A DNA stretch of 10,913 nucleotides from CANJBX01 sp041487815 (GCA_041487815.1 JBGPOB010000112.1:1-10913); one strand, 5' to 3'; counted from the first letter of the stretch, positions 1-6,722 are shown. Notes: generated by a model from the letters alone, not told the origin. A program made the numbers and translations.

Positions 1-1077
1 CGCGAGCCGGTCGGATTCCTTGACCCGCAACTCCTTGAGACCGCGCATCACCGTGGTGCCCTCGGCGAACGCCGCGGCCACGGCGAGGATTGGATATTCA
101 TCGATCATGGTCGGCGCGCGCGGCGCCGGCACTTCGACGCCCCTGAGCGTTGACGCGCGCACGCGCAGATCGGCCAGATCCTCGCCGCCGGCGCTCGATG
201 TCGCCACCGCTTCGATCGATGCCCCCATTTCGGCGAGCGTCTTGAACAGTCCGGCGCGCAGCGGATTGGTCATCACCCCCTCGATCAGGACGTCGGAGCC
301 CGGCACGATCAGCGCCGCCACAAGCGCGAACGCCGCCGAAGACGGATCGGCCGGCACCGCGACGTCGGCAGGCACAAGTTCGGGCTGGCCCTGCAACGTA
401 ATCCTGCGGCCTTGCCCGATGACCTCGACATCGACCTGCGCACCGAAATGGCGCAACATGCGCTCGGTGTGGTCGCGGGTCGCCTCGCGCTCGATCACGC
501 TCGTCGCACCGGGCGCACCGAGACCGGCGAGCAGGACCGCGGACTTGAGTTGGGCGGACGCCGCCGGGGGTTCGTAGACGATCGGAATAGGGTCACGTGC
601 GCCCGCAAGCCGGAGCGGCAGGCGGCCGCCCGCAGCGACCTCGACGACGCGGGCACCCATGCGCGCCAGCGGGTCAAGAACGCGCTGCATGGGGCGCTTG
701 CGCAGCGACGCGTCGCCATCGAAGGTCGCCGTAATCGGGCATCCCGCCACCGCGCCCATCATCAGGCGGCAGCCGGTCCCGGAATTGCCAAAATCGAGTA
801 CGCTCGCCGGCTGAGCGAAGCCGGAAACGCCGACACCATCGACTTGCCAGACGCCCTCGCCGACGCGCGCGACCCGCGCGCCCAATATTCCCAGAACTTT
901 GCCGGTGTTGAGAACATCTTCGCCCTCGAGCAGGCCGGAAATGCGCGTCCGCCCGACAGCCAGGCTCGCGAGTATAAGCGCGCGGTGGGAGATCGACTTG
1001 TCCCCAGGCGCGCGCACACGGCCGCTGAGCGGCCGGCTACGGCCGGCAGTCATCGGAATCGCCGCTGAAGCGTGCAT
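1..1077 (-). CDS. aroA: 3-phosphoshikimate 1-carboxyvinyltransferase (EPSP synthase), class II, C-terminus cut by the window edge
   Basis: This enzyme joins phosphoenolpyruvate to shikimate-3-phosphate in the cytoplasmic shikimate pathway to aromatic amino acids. The gene reads leftward off the window, so 359 residues are seen and roughly 90-100 C-terminal residues are missing compared with the ~455-residue CP4-type enzyme. Visible family motifs are APGDKSISHR (23-32), LDFGNSGTGCRL (94-105), GDASLRKRPM (121-130), RDHTERML (201-208), PADPSSAAF (242-250), MIDEYPI (324-330) with the catalytic Asp326, and RVKESDRL (351-358) with Glu354. These are class II (CP4-like) features, but residue 100 is Gly where CP4 has Ala. 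The start at 1077 is chosen because GGAGG lies about 8 bases upstream; an in-frame ATG at 1053 is the alternative. It is divergent from the FYDLN-acid gene, as is usual in Bradyrhizobium relatives, where cmk and rpsA tend to follow aroA. Confidence 0.95.
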   Translation of the reverse strand, partial: MHASAAIPMTAGRSRPLSGRVRAPGDKSISHRALILASLAVGRTRISGLLEGEDVLNTGKVLGILGARVARVGEGVWQVDGVGVSGFAQPASVLDFGNSGTGCRLMMGAVAGCPITATFDGDASLRKRPMQRVLDPLARMGARVVEVAAGGRLPLRLAGARDPIPIVYEPPAASAQLKSAVLLAGLGAPGATSVIEREATRDHTERMLRHFGAQVDVEVIGQGRRITLQGQPELVPADVAVPADPSSAAFALVAALIVPGSDVLIEGVMTNPLRAGLFKTLAEMGASIEAVATSSAGGEDLADLRVRASTLRGVEVPAPRAPTMIDEYPILAVAAAFAEGTTVMRGLKELRVKESDRLA

Positions 1078-1230
1078 GATGGCGCCCTCCTACCACGCAG
1101 CGGCTTGGCCCGTCATCCGGCCGGTGATTCCTGGCCCAGACCAGCGCAGCACGCTATTGACAGCCGCCGCGCGAAACGCCAAGGGGAAGGCCCAATTTTT
1201 CCGGTTCATCCGGGTGCCTGAGGACTCTGC

Positions 1231-1647
1231 GTGGCAAAATCCGAGCTCGGTACAAAGCGTCTGTGCGCCTCCTGCGGCGCCAAGTTTTACGATCTCAACA
1301 AGTCCCCGCCGCTGTGCCCGAAGTGCGGGACCCTGTTCGAAGTTGCTCCGCCGGTAACCCGTCCACGGCCCGATCAGGCCGCGCGCGCGGCAGCCGCGGC
1401 TCGTGCTGTCGTGGTCGAAAAAGTGGAACCGCAAGAGGTGGAGATCATCTCGCTCGAGGAAGCGGACGCTGAAGCGCAAGGAAAGCTTCCGCCCGTCCCG
1501 GGCGCGGAGGTCGTCGAGGACGCCGAAACCGATGAGGCGATCGAAGACGCCGCCGACGACGAGACCTTCATCGAGGAACAGGAAGAGGAAGACACCGACG
1601 TTACCGAGATCATTGGCGGTGACATCGCAACCGAGGAAGAGACCTGA
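1231..1647 (+). CDS. TIGR02300 / FYDLN-acid family protein
   Basis: This is a 138-residue alphaproteobacterial protein of unknown function. The N-terminus carries the family signature AKFYDLN (17-23) between two CxxC pairs (Cys12/Cys15 and Cys29/Cys32), which look like a zinc ribbon. The rest is low-complexity: an Ala/Arg-rich stretch (50-60) and a strongly acidic tail rich in Glu and Asp (about 95-138), which gives the family its name. The start is a GTG at 1231, chosen because the zinc-ribbon segment begins directly after it and an AGGA Shine-Dalgarno lies 6 bases upstream. It is divergent from aroA across about 150 bp that must hold both promoters; a TTGACA at 1157-1162 faces this gene, but no good -10 follows at the right spacing. 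Family membership is firm; the role is unknown. Confidence 0.9.
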   Translation: MAKSELGTKRLCASCGAKFYDLNKSPPLCPKCGTLFEVAPPVTRPRPDQAARAAAAARAVVVEKVEPQEVEIISLEEADAEAQGKLPPVPGAEVVEDAETDEAIEDAADDETFIEEQEEEDTDVTEIIGGDIATEEET

Positions 1648-1701
1648 TCCCGGACAGCGGGTCGTGCCGCGTGACCCGGCGAAGTGGAATCGGTTCGCCG
1701 A

Positions 1702-1743
1702 CCTGTCTGCGCGAAGCCGGGGCTTCGCTCCGGCGTAGGCAGG
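1702..1743. repeat. REP-like palindromic hairpin
   Basis: The inner stem GCGAAGC (1711-1717) pairs with GCTTCGC (1722-1728) around a CGGG loop. The outer stem CCTGTCTGC (1702-1710) pairs with GTAGGCAGG (1735-1743) through two G-T wobbles, leaving a one-sided bulge at 1729-1734. No T-run follows, so it is not a classical intrinsic terminator. The shape and the GCCTGC-type outer arms resemble dispersed extragenic palindromes of rhizobial genomes, but only one copy is visible here. Confidence 0.5.
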
Positions 1744-1904
1744 CAAGATCATGCGTCAAATTAACAAGTTAGCGTGCGGACGCAGATCAGTTTACGCAAT
1801 CTGCGCAAGCTTGATTGCCTGCGCAAAATCGGTACCCACTTTTGCCGATCGCGTGCCAAGCGTCACCACGGATACCCCGGGGGCCGCCTTCGGCCAGATC
1901 GAGA

Positions 1905-1950
1905 TTGACGCCTTTGAAATGAAGTCTCGTGTAGTAAAATGAATATAGTC
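1905..1950 (+). promoter_or_regulatory. Candidate promoter region of tRNA-Ala
   Basis: The stretch before the tRNA is AT-rich compared with its surroundings. It contains TTGACG (1905-1910), TTGAAA (1914-1919), TAAAAT (1935-1940) and TATAGT (1944-1949). No pair has the ideal 17-base spacing: TTGAAA to TAAAAT is 15. The start of transcription is therefore only bracketed. The rest of the 1648-1980 gap shows the hairpin at 1702-1743, a direct repeat of CTGCGCAA (1801-1808 and 1819-1826) and no convincing gene. Confidence 0.3.
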
Positions 1951-1980
1951 GCGGTTCCCCGACACCGCGGCGTTGCGAAT

Positions 1981-2056
1981 GGGGCCATAGCTCAGTTGGG
2001 AGAGCGCGTGAATGGCATTCACGAGGTCGGCGGTTCGATCCCGCCTGGCTCCACCA
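1981..2056 (+). tRNA. tRNA-Ala (anticodon GGC), CCA encoded
   Basis: A full cloverleaf can be drawn. The acceptor arm GGGGCCA (1981-1987) pairs with TGGCTCC (2046-2052) with one G-T. The D arm is GCTC/GAGC (1990-1993 and 2002-2005). The anticodon stem CGTGA/TCACG (2007-2011 and 2019-2023) encloses loop ATGGCAT, with anticodon GGC at 2014-2016 reading alanine GCC. The T arm is GGCGG/CCGCC (2029-2033 and 2041-2045) with loop TTCGATC. Discriminator A2053 and an encoded CCA (2054-2056) follow. An oxygenase-like gene begins 47 bases downstream on the same strand. Confidence 0.97.
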
Positions 2057-2102
2057 ATCTTGGCCGCCCGCGCCGCGGCGCCAGAAGCGACGAGAGCCCG
2101 GA

Positions 2103-2885
2103 ATGAATAACAGAGTCGCAGTCGACGATTTGATCGATCGGATTGTCGCCAACATCGCGGCGGCGCGGGTCGAGCAGCGCCCCTTCTACCATCTCGAATT
2201 CGATCAGGTGTTTCCTGCCGACATCTATGCCGCGATGGTCGATGCCATGCCGAGTGCCGCCGACTATCGGCCGTTGCCGGGCCGCAACGGCGGCAACTTG
2301 CGCGCCGACGGTTCCTCGACCCGCGTCAAGATCGATCTCTTTCCGGAATATACCCGGCACCTTCCCGATCAGACGCGGGCGCTGTGGGACCAGGTCGGCC
2401 GCGCGCTGTGTTCGGATGCGGTGCGGGCGGCGCTCATCGAGGCGCTGGCGCCCGGTCTCGAGCGGCGTTTTGGCGGCGGATTTCGCGATGTCGGGATGTA
2501 TCCGATACCGGTATTGACGCGGGACATTCCGGGCTACCGGATTACGCCCCATACCGACACGCGATGGAAAGGCATCACGGTGCAGCTTTATCTGCCGCGC
2601 GACGCCACGGCCACCCACGTCGGCACGATCTTCCACGACCGTTTGCCGGACGGTACGCTGCCTAAAGCCAGGCAGATGAAATTCGCGCCCAACACCGGGT
2701 ACGCGTTCGCCGTCGGTGACAACACCTGGCATTCCGCCGATCCGGTCGGCAACGATGTCGAGACGCGCGACAGCATCCTGCTGACCTATTTCGTCGATGC
2801 CGGGATGTTGCGGTTCCTGCGCAATCGCGGCAAGCGGATCGGCAATTTCGTGCTCAACGAAGCGCGCCATATCGCGCGCCAATAA
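2103..2885 (+). CDS. 2-oxoglutarate/Fe(II)-dependent oxygenase-like protein
   Basis: A 260-residue protein with the metal-binding pattern of the 2OG-Fe(II) oxygenase fold. His150-x-Asp152 lies in RITPHTDTRW, the distal His210 in GDNTWHSA, and Arg222 twelve residues later in TRDSILLTYF is placed to hold the 2-oxoglutarate carboxylate. A hydrophobic strand (ITVQLYL, 158-164) follows HxD as usual. Such enzymes use O2 and 2-oxoglutarate to hydroxylate a substrate; prolyl-hydroxylase-like or small-molecule roles are both possible and the substrate cannot be read from sequence. No signal peptide or membrane segment is seen, so it is probably cytoplasmic. The start ATG at 2103 has only a weak purine-rich GAGAG upstream. 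It is the only gene between the tRNA and the heat-shock unit, so context gives no clue to its job. Confidence 0.75.
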   Translation: MNNRVAVDDLIDRIVANIAAARVEQRPFYHLEFDQVFPADIYAAMVDAMPSAADYRPLPGRNGGNLRADGSSTRVKIDLFPEYTRHLPDQTRALWDQVGRALCSDAVRAALIEALAPGLERRFGGGFRDVGMYPIPVLTRDIPGYRITPHTDTRWKGITVQLYLPRDATATHVGTIFHDRLPDGTLPKARQMKFAPNTGYAFAVGDNTWHSADPVGNDVETRDSILLTYFVDAGMLRFLRNRGKRIGNFVLNEARHIARQ

Positions 2886-3098
2886 TCTGCGCGCCGGTCG
2901 TTCGGGCGCCCACACACGCCGCATTTTGCATGAGGCCGCTCCATCCGCTCGCCCGGCTGGCGCCAAGCGCAAACGTCATCGGGACTTCGACCCCAATCGC
3001 GGTGAGCTTGCGGGTGCTCAACGCGGGTTGGCAGTCGATGTCGGCACTATCCCTCGTAAACTATTCGTTTAGCACCCCCAATTGCGGTCGGTGCAATT

Positions 3099-3128
3099 CT
3101 TGAACGCAAAGCCGCGGCATCCCATATT
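3099..3128 (+). promoter_or_regulatory. RpoH (sigma-32)-type heat-shock promoter of hsp20
   Basis: CTTGAA (3099-3104) and TCCCATATT (3120-3128) are separated by 15 bases. The published sigma-32 consensus is CTTGAA with CCCCATNT at about 13-15 bases, and the alphaproteobacterial version is CTTG followed 17-18 bases later by CYTATNT. Position and strand suit the Hsp20 gene and would start transcription near 3135, giving a leader of about 95 bases. The 2886-3098 part of this gap shows only a weak TAAAC/GTTTA hairpin (3057-3071) and no gene. Confidence 0.65.
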
Positions 3129-3137
3129 AAGCGCAAT

Positions 3138-3230
3138 CCGGCGCGGGAAGGCTTAGGCGCCCCCGCCGGGTTCGGGTGCCAAAACAATCAAATCTGGGCC
3201 CGCAAAGTCGCTGAAGAGGACTTTGAGACC
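3138..3230 (+). promoter_or_regulatory. ROSE-type RNA thermometer in the hsp20 leader
   Basis: The last hairpin before the start codon has the ROSE form. CAAAG (3203-3207) pairs with CTTTG (3221-3225), and the conserved U-Y-G-C-U element TCGCT (3208-3212) faces the Shine-Dalgarno AGGA (3217-3220) across loop GAAG, leaving the internal G3210 unpaired or in a G-G contact. An upstream stem CCGGCG (3138-3143) with CGCCGG (3164-3169) gives the usual second hairpin. In rhizobia ROSE elements hide the ribosome site of small heat-shock genes at normal temperature and open on heating. The fit of the terminal hairpin is very good; the middle of the leader was not folded computationally. Confidence 0.8.
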
Positions 3231-3656
3231 ATGTCGCGAGTACCGTCACTATCAAGTCCGTTCCTGCTCGGCTTCGAGGAGATTGAGCGTGCGCTCGATC
3301 GTGCCGCAAAAGCCGCCGACGGGTATCCCCCGTACAATATCGAGCGCATCGGCCGCACGGAAAAGCGTCCGGAATGCTTGCGCATCACGCTGGCGGTTGC
3401 CGGCTTCACGCGCGAGCAGCTCGATGTGGCGGTCGAGGAGAGCCAGCTCGTTATCCGCGGGCGCCAGCAGGACGACAAGACACGCAACTATCTCCACCGT
3501 GGCATTGCCGCGCGCCAGTTCCAGCGCACGTTTGTGCTGGCGGAAGGCATGCAGGTGTTGCGAGCCGACTTGAAGAACGGGTTGTTGTCTGTCGATCTGG
3601 CGCGTCCGGAGCCGGAACGTGTCGCAAAATCGATCGCGATTACAGAGCACGACTGA
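3231..3656 (+). CDS. Small heat-shock protein, Hsp20/alpha-crystallin family (IbpA-like class A)
   Basis: A 141-residue ATP-independent holdase chaperone that keeps unfolding cytoplasmic proteins soluble for DnaK/ClpB refolding. The N-terminal arm (1-32) starts with the class A pattern SPFLLGFEEIERALD. The alpha-crystallin domain runs from about YPPYNIE (32-38) to residue 127 and contains the landmark LKNGLLSVDL (114-123), the family's A-x-x-x-n-G-v-L element. The C-terminal I-x-I oligomerisation motif is Ile135-Ala-Ile137. Length and motifs are normal. The ATG at 3231 is placed 10 bases after AGGA, which is embedded in the ROSE hairpin. A heat-shock-type promoter precedes it and a DUF1150 gene follows after 52 bases, probably in one transcript. 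Confidence 0.95.
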   Translation: MSRVPSLSSPFLLGFEEIERALDRAAKAADGYPPYNIERIGRTEKRPECLRITLAVAGFTREQLDVAVEESQLVIRGRQQDDKTRNYLHRGIAARQFQRTFVLAEGMQVLRADLKNGLLSVDLARPEPERVAKSIAITEHD

Positions 3657-3708
3657 TGCGAGCTCGCAGGTCTCGACACAATAGTCGTCAGTAAAGGAGT
3701 CGAGAGCC

Positions 3709-3981
3709 ATGACTAACGAAAAGATGATGAACGAAACCACGCATCCCGTAATCACCCAAGAGGCGCTCGCCCGCCTCGGCGGCGGCAAAATCGCCTACGT
3801 GCGGCCAATCCGGTCGGACGACGTGCGCGCGCTGTTTCCGCAGGTGCCCGAGATCGCGCCCGGACTTGATCTGTTCGCGCTGCTGGCAGCCGATGGTACG
3901 CCGATCATGCTCACCGACAGCCGCGAAGCCGCCGTTGCCAGCGCCTGGAGCCAGGAGCTCGAAACAGTGAGCGTGCACTAG
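3709..3981 (+). CDS. DUF1150 family protein
   Basis: A 90-residue acidic protein of the alphaproteobacterial DUF1150 family, of unknown function. The core has the family look: ALARLGGGKIAYVRPI (20-35), then a segment ending in LFALLAADGTPIMLTDSREAAVASA (55-79). No membrane segment or signal is visible. A strong AAAGGAG ribosome site (3693-3699) lies 9 bases before the ATG at 3709. It follows hsp20 by 52 bases on the same strand, and this pairing recurs in Bradyrhizobium relatives, so a shared heat-induced transcript is likely (inference). It converges with ptsN across 52 bases, where no clear terminator hairpin was found. Confidence 0.85.
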   Translation: MTNEKMMNETTHPVITQEALARLGGGKIAYVRPIRSDDVRALFPQVPEIAPGLDLFALLAADGTPIMLTDSREAAVASAWSQELETVSVH

Positions 3982-4033
3982 CGGGTAGATCTGGAAAGAA
4001 TCGCGACATTCCGTTGGCAATGGCCGCGCCGGC

Positions 4034-4495
4034 TTAACCTGCGACAGGCGACGTCGCGCTTAGCACGGCGTAGATCGCCTGCGGGTCGCGCGCTTCGCGG
4101 AGCTTTTTTGCAAGCTCGGGATCCCGCAGCAATCGCGCGATCCGCGCCAGCGCCTTGAGATGATCGGCGCCGGCCGCTTCCGGCGCCAGCAGCACGAACA
4201 CGAGATCGACCGGCTGGCCGTCCAGCGCTTCGAAGTCGATCGGACGCTCGAGTCGTGCAAACAGCCCGACAATCCGTTCAAGCTTCGCCAGCTTGCCATG
4301 CGGGATGGCGATGCCGGCACCGATGGCGGTCGAGCCGAGCTTCTCACGCTGCAGCAGCACGTCGGAAATCTCGCGCTCGGGCCGCCCCGTCAATTCCGCG
4401 GCCTTCGCCGCAAGCTCTTGCAACGCCTGCTTCTTGCCATTGACTTTGAGGGCCGGAATGACTGCCTGCGGCGCAACGAGATCGGTGAGCGACAT
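4034..4495 (-). CDS. ptsN: PTS IIA-like nitrogen-regulatory protein (EIIA-Ntr)
   Basis: The terminal phosphate acceptor of the nitrogen PTS (PtsP-PtsO-PtsN), a cytoplasmic regulator of potassium, nitrogen and carbon balance that moves no sugar itself. The 153 residues form a complete EIIA domain of the mannitol/fructose type. The phosphorylated histidine is His66 in GIAIPHGKL, and PIDFEALDGQPVDLVFVLLAPE follows as expected. The start at 4495 (MSLTDLVAPQAVIPALKVNG) is chosen because it matches the family N-terminus. The frame is open upstream to a GTG at 4603, but those 36 codons are low-complexity and contain a 9-bp tandem repeat. No strong Shine-Dalgarno precedes 4495. In many relatives rpoN and hpf lie directly upstream of ptsN; neither is present here. 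Confidence 0.93.
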   Translation of the reverse strand: MSLTDLVAPQAVIPALKVNGKKQALQELAAKAAELTGRPEREISDVLLQREKLGSTAIGAGIAIPHGKLAKLERIVGLFARLERPIDFEALDGQPVDLVFVLLAPEAAGADHLKALARIARLLRDPELAKKLREARDPQAIYAVLSATSPVAG

Positions 4496-4529
4496 AAAAC
4501 GGCCCGGCGATGATGAAGAGATTTCAACG

Positions 4530-4560
4530 AGCGCACCCAGCGCACTCAGCGCACCCAGCG
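4530..4560. repeat. 9-bp tandem repeat, about 3.4 copies
   Basis: AGCGCACCC (4530-4538), AGCGCACTC (4539-4547) and AGCGCACCC (4548-4556) follow one another, with a partial AGCG at 4557-4560. It lies just upstream of the chosen ptsN start on the minus strand. Read as protein it would give a repeated Leu-Gly-Ala pattern in the rejected longer ptsN form. Confidence 0.8.
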
Positions 4561-4904
4561 TGAGTAGACACCGGTCAGCCGACCGGAATGCGACAAACTC
4601 CACCAGTCAGAGCATGCAGCAAAGCGCCGGCTGAACGATTTGTGCCGCCATTGCAGGCACGCACATCCGCAGACCGCGTTCGCTGACCACCCCGTGAGGC
4701 GGCGGACCATAGGGACCGGTCCCACCTGCGTCAATAGCGGGGCGACCCGTTGACCGACGTCGCAGGGAGGTATTCGTTGCCTGGATTTTGCGCAGCAATC
4801 GGCACCCAATGCGGCGCTGCGCCGTGGGCCTCGGCGTTATGGATTCTATGCCCCGTCATGCATTGACGTTAGAGCTTGCAGCACCTCTTCATGATCGGTG
4901 GAGC

Positions 4905-4921
4905 GCGGACCCGAGGTCCGC
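4905..4921 (+). promoter_or_regulatory. Hairpin in the nasT leader
   Basis: GCGGACC (4905-4911) pairs perfectly with GGTCCGC (4915-4921) around a CGA loop. The same GCGGACC occurs again at 4951-4957, immediately before the nasT ribosome-site region, so GGTCCGC could pair with either copy. The loops do not have the A1/G4 hexamer form of ANTAR targets. Confidence 0.4.
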
Positions 4922-4968
4922 CGAACCGGTAATGCGATAGGGTTTCGCGCGCGGACCTGCTTGGATCG

Positions 4969-5559
4969 ATGGACCCGACAACCAATATCAAAATCGCGAT
5001 CGTCGATGAGAACCCGATCCGGGCGGCGATCCTGGACGATGGCCTGCGTGAGGCGGGCTTTACCCAGGTCGTGCGCATCAACGAGACCGCAAATCTGCTC
5101 GCGCGAATCCATTCCATCGACCCCGATGTCATCCTCATCGATCTGGAGAATCCCAATCGCGACGTGCTGGAGCAAATGTTCCAGGTCAGCCGCATAGTGA
5201 AGCGGCCCATCGCCATGTTCGTGGATTCCAGCGATTCCGCTTCGATCCAGGCCGCGGTTGACGCCGGAGTCTCCGCCTATATCGTGGACGGGCTGAAGAA
5301 GGAGAGGATGAAGTCCATCCTTGACCTATGCATTTCCCGCTTCAATGCGTTCGCTCGCTTGCAGAGCGAGCTCGATCGCGCCAAGACCGCGCTCGAGGAT
5401 CGCAAGGTTATCGACCGCGCCAAGGGCATTTTGATGAAGGCCAAGAATCTCAGCGAAGAGCAGGCCTACGCGCTGATGCGCAAGACCGCGATGAATGAGA
5501 ACAAAAAGATCTCCGAGATTGCCCAATCGATCGTAACCACCGCGGATCTTCTCAAATGA
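4969..5559 (+). CDS. nasT: NasT: ANTAR-domain response regulator, transcription antiterminator for nitrate assimilation
   Basis: An RNA-binding regulator that lets transcription pass leader terminators of nitrate-assimilation genes. The 196 residues hold a receiver domain (about 7-122) with the acidic pair Asp13-Glu14, the phospho-acceptor position Asp58 (VILIDLEN) and conserved Lys110, then a coiled linker (130-145). The ANTAR domain (about 141-196) shows DRKVIDRAKGILMKAKNLSE and AYALMRKTAMNENKKISEIAQSI, its hallmark residues. In NasST systems control is by NasS binding rather than a proven phosphorelay. The start ATG at 4969 matches the family N-terminus (IKIAIVDENPIRAAIL), although only a close TTGGA precedes it. 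The stop overlaps the nasS start as ATGA, implying translational coupling and equal output of the partners. Confidence 0.95.
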   Translation: MDPTTNIKIAIVDENPIRAAILDDGLREAGFTQVVRINETANLLARIHSIDPDVILIDLENPNRDVLEQMFQVSRIVKRPIAMFVDSSDSASIQAAVDAGVSAYIVDGLKKERMKSILDLCISRFNAFARLQSELDRAKTALEDRKVIDRAKGILMKAKNLSEEQAYALMRKTAMNENKKISEIAQSIVTTADLLK

Positions 5560-6722
5560 CCACGCGGCTGCGGATTGGGTTCATTCCGCTCTGCGACGCC
5601 GCGGCGCTGTTGATCGCGGTGGACAAGGGATTTTGCACGGCCGAGGGACTCGAGATCGAACTCGTGCGCGAAGTGTCATGGTCGAACGTGCGCGACAAGC
5701 TCAATATCGGCCTGTTCGATGCCGCCCATCTGCTGGCGCCGGTGGCCATCGCGTCGAGCCTCGGGCTTGGCCACGTCAAGGTTCCGATCATCGCGCCGTT
5801 CAATCTCGGCATCAACGGCAACGCGATCACCGTGTCTCCGGCGCTCTACGACGCGCTCTCGGCCGAGGCCGGCGGCGATCTGGCCGACCCGCTGAAATCG
5901 GCGCAGGCGCTCGCGCGGCTCGTCGCCAAGCGCAGGACGCGCGGCCAGGAGCCGCTCACTTTCGGTATGACGTTTCCCTACTCGACCCACAATTATCACT
6001 TGCGTTTCTGGATGGCCGCAGGCGGCGTCGATCCCGACGAGGACGTGCGGCTGGTCGTGTTGCCGCCGCCGTATATGGTCGACTCGCTTGCCAACAAGCA
6101 CGTCGACGGCTTTTGCGTCGGCGCGCCATGGAATTCCGTCGCGGTCGACCTCGGCGTTGGCCACATCTTGCATTTCGTCTCCGACATCCTCGCACTGGCG
6201 GGCGAAAAAGTGCTCGCGGTGCGCAGCACATGGGCGGGGGAGAACGCCGATACGCTGGCGCGGCTTTTGCGCGCCCATGCGCGCGCCGCCAACTTCATCG
6301 AAGATCCAGCGCAACGCGACGAAGTATGCGCGCTGCTCGCGGCGCCAAATCGTGTCGGCACTGCAGCGGAAGTGATCCGGCGTTGCCTCGACGGACGGAT
6401 GAAAATTTCGCCGGATGGCACGATGCGTACGAGCGAACGCTATCTGCGCATCGGCCGTGGCGGCGCGGCGCGTCCCAACTTGGTGCATGCCGCCTGGCTC
6501 TATGCCCAGATGGTGCGCTGGCGTCAGGCGCCGCTGTCGCCGGATTTGCTGGCCGCCGCCAAAGCAGTGTTCCGTCCGGATATTTACGACGCGATCCTCG
6601 GCGCGCCGCGAGCATCGGCGACCGGCGAGCCGGCCGATTGGATTGGTGCGTTTGCCGGTCCGGCGTTCAACGACCGCGAACTGGAAAAATATCTCGCGGC
6701 CTGGGCGCCGCGCAGCGCCTGA
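5556..6722 (+). CDS. nasS: NasS: cytoplasmic nitrate/nitrite sensor, NrtA/CmpA-like
   Basis: A 388-residue relative of nitrate-binding proteins that lacks any export signal: family homology begins at residue 4 (RLRIGFIPLCDAAALLIAVDKGF). In NasST systems NasS holds NasT inactive without nitrate and releases it when nitrate or nitrite binds. The binding-protein core is shared with nrtA in this window: TFGMTFPYSTHNYHLRFWM (about 135-153), VVLPPPYMVDSLA and GFCVGAPWN align with TFPGGTHDLWIRYWL, VPPPQMVANM and CFCVCEPWN of nrtA. The C-terminal third (about 260-388) is the helical part of the family. The ATG overlaps the nasT stop by 4 bases, and the pair is clearly one unit. Its stop is followed at once by the nrt control region. 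Confidence 0.94.
   Translation: MTTRLRIGFIPLCDAAALLIAVDKGFCTAEGLEIELVREVSWSNVRDKLNIGLFDAAHLLAPVAIASSLGLGHVKVPIIAPFNLGINGNAITVSPALYDALSAEAGGDLADPLKSAQALARLVAKRRTRGQEPLTFGMTFPYSTHNYHLRFWMAAGGVDPDEDVRLVVLPPPYMVDSLANKHVDGFCVGAPWNSVAVDLGVGHILHFVSDILALAGEKVLAVRSTWAGENADTLARLLRAHARAANFIEDPAQRDEVCALLAAPNRVGTAAEVIRRCLDGRMKISPDGTMRTSERYLRIGRGGAARPNLVHAAWLYAQMVRWRQAPLSPDLLAAAKAVFRPDIYDAILGAPRASATGEPADWIGAFAGPAFNDRELEKYLAAWAPRSA

Larger units (their letters stand above)
4496..4968. other. Intergenic region between divergent ptsN and nasT
   Basis: No gene can be supported in these 473 bases, and the open frames show no recognisable domain. It must hold promoters for ptsN (leftward) and nasT (rightward), but no clear -35/-10 pair was seen. 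Structures present are 9-bp tandem repeats (4530-4560), the hairpin CCGGTC-AGCC-GACCGG (4571-4586), the palindrome GGGACCGGTCCC (4712-4723), a branched hairpin at 4801-4830, and a hairpin at 4905-4921. Confidence 0.6.

Noticed and set aside
1751..1942. 63-codon open frame upstream of tRNA-Ala
   Set aside because: No clear ribosome site or recognisable domain, and it covers the likely tRNA promoter region.
2797..3072. 91-codon open frame overlapping the end of the oxygenase gene
   Set aside because: Most of its first third is a shadow of the oxygenase in another frame; the tail has no recognisable domain and no ribosome site.
4496..4603. 36-codon N-terminal extension of ptsN from a GTG
   Set aside because: The family N-terminus begins at 4495; the extension is low-complexity, spanning a 9-bp tandem repeat.
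4712..4723. 12-bp palindrome GGGACCGGTCCC
   Set aside because: Could be a protein site, but it is short, GC-rich and isolated, with nothing linking it to a promoter.
4546..4809. Minus-strand 87-codon open frame between ptsN and nasT
   Set aside because: No family resemblance, no ribosome site, and Cys/Trp/Arg-rich composition typical of a chance frame in GC-rich DNA.
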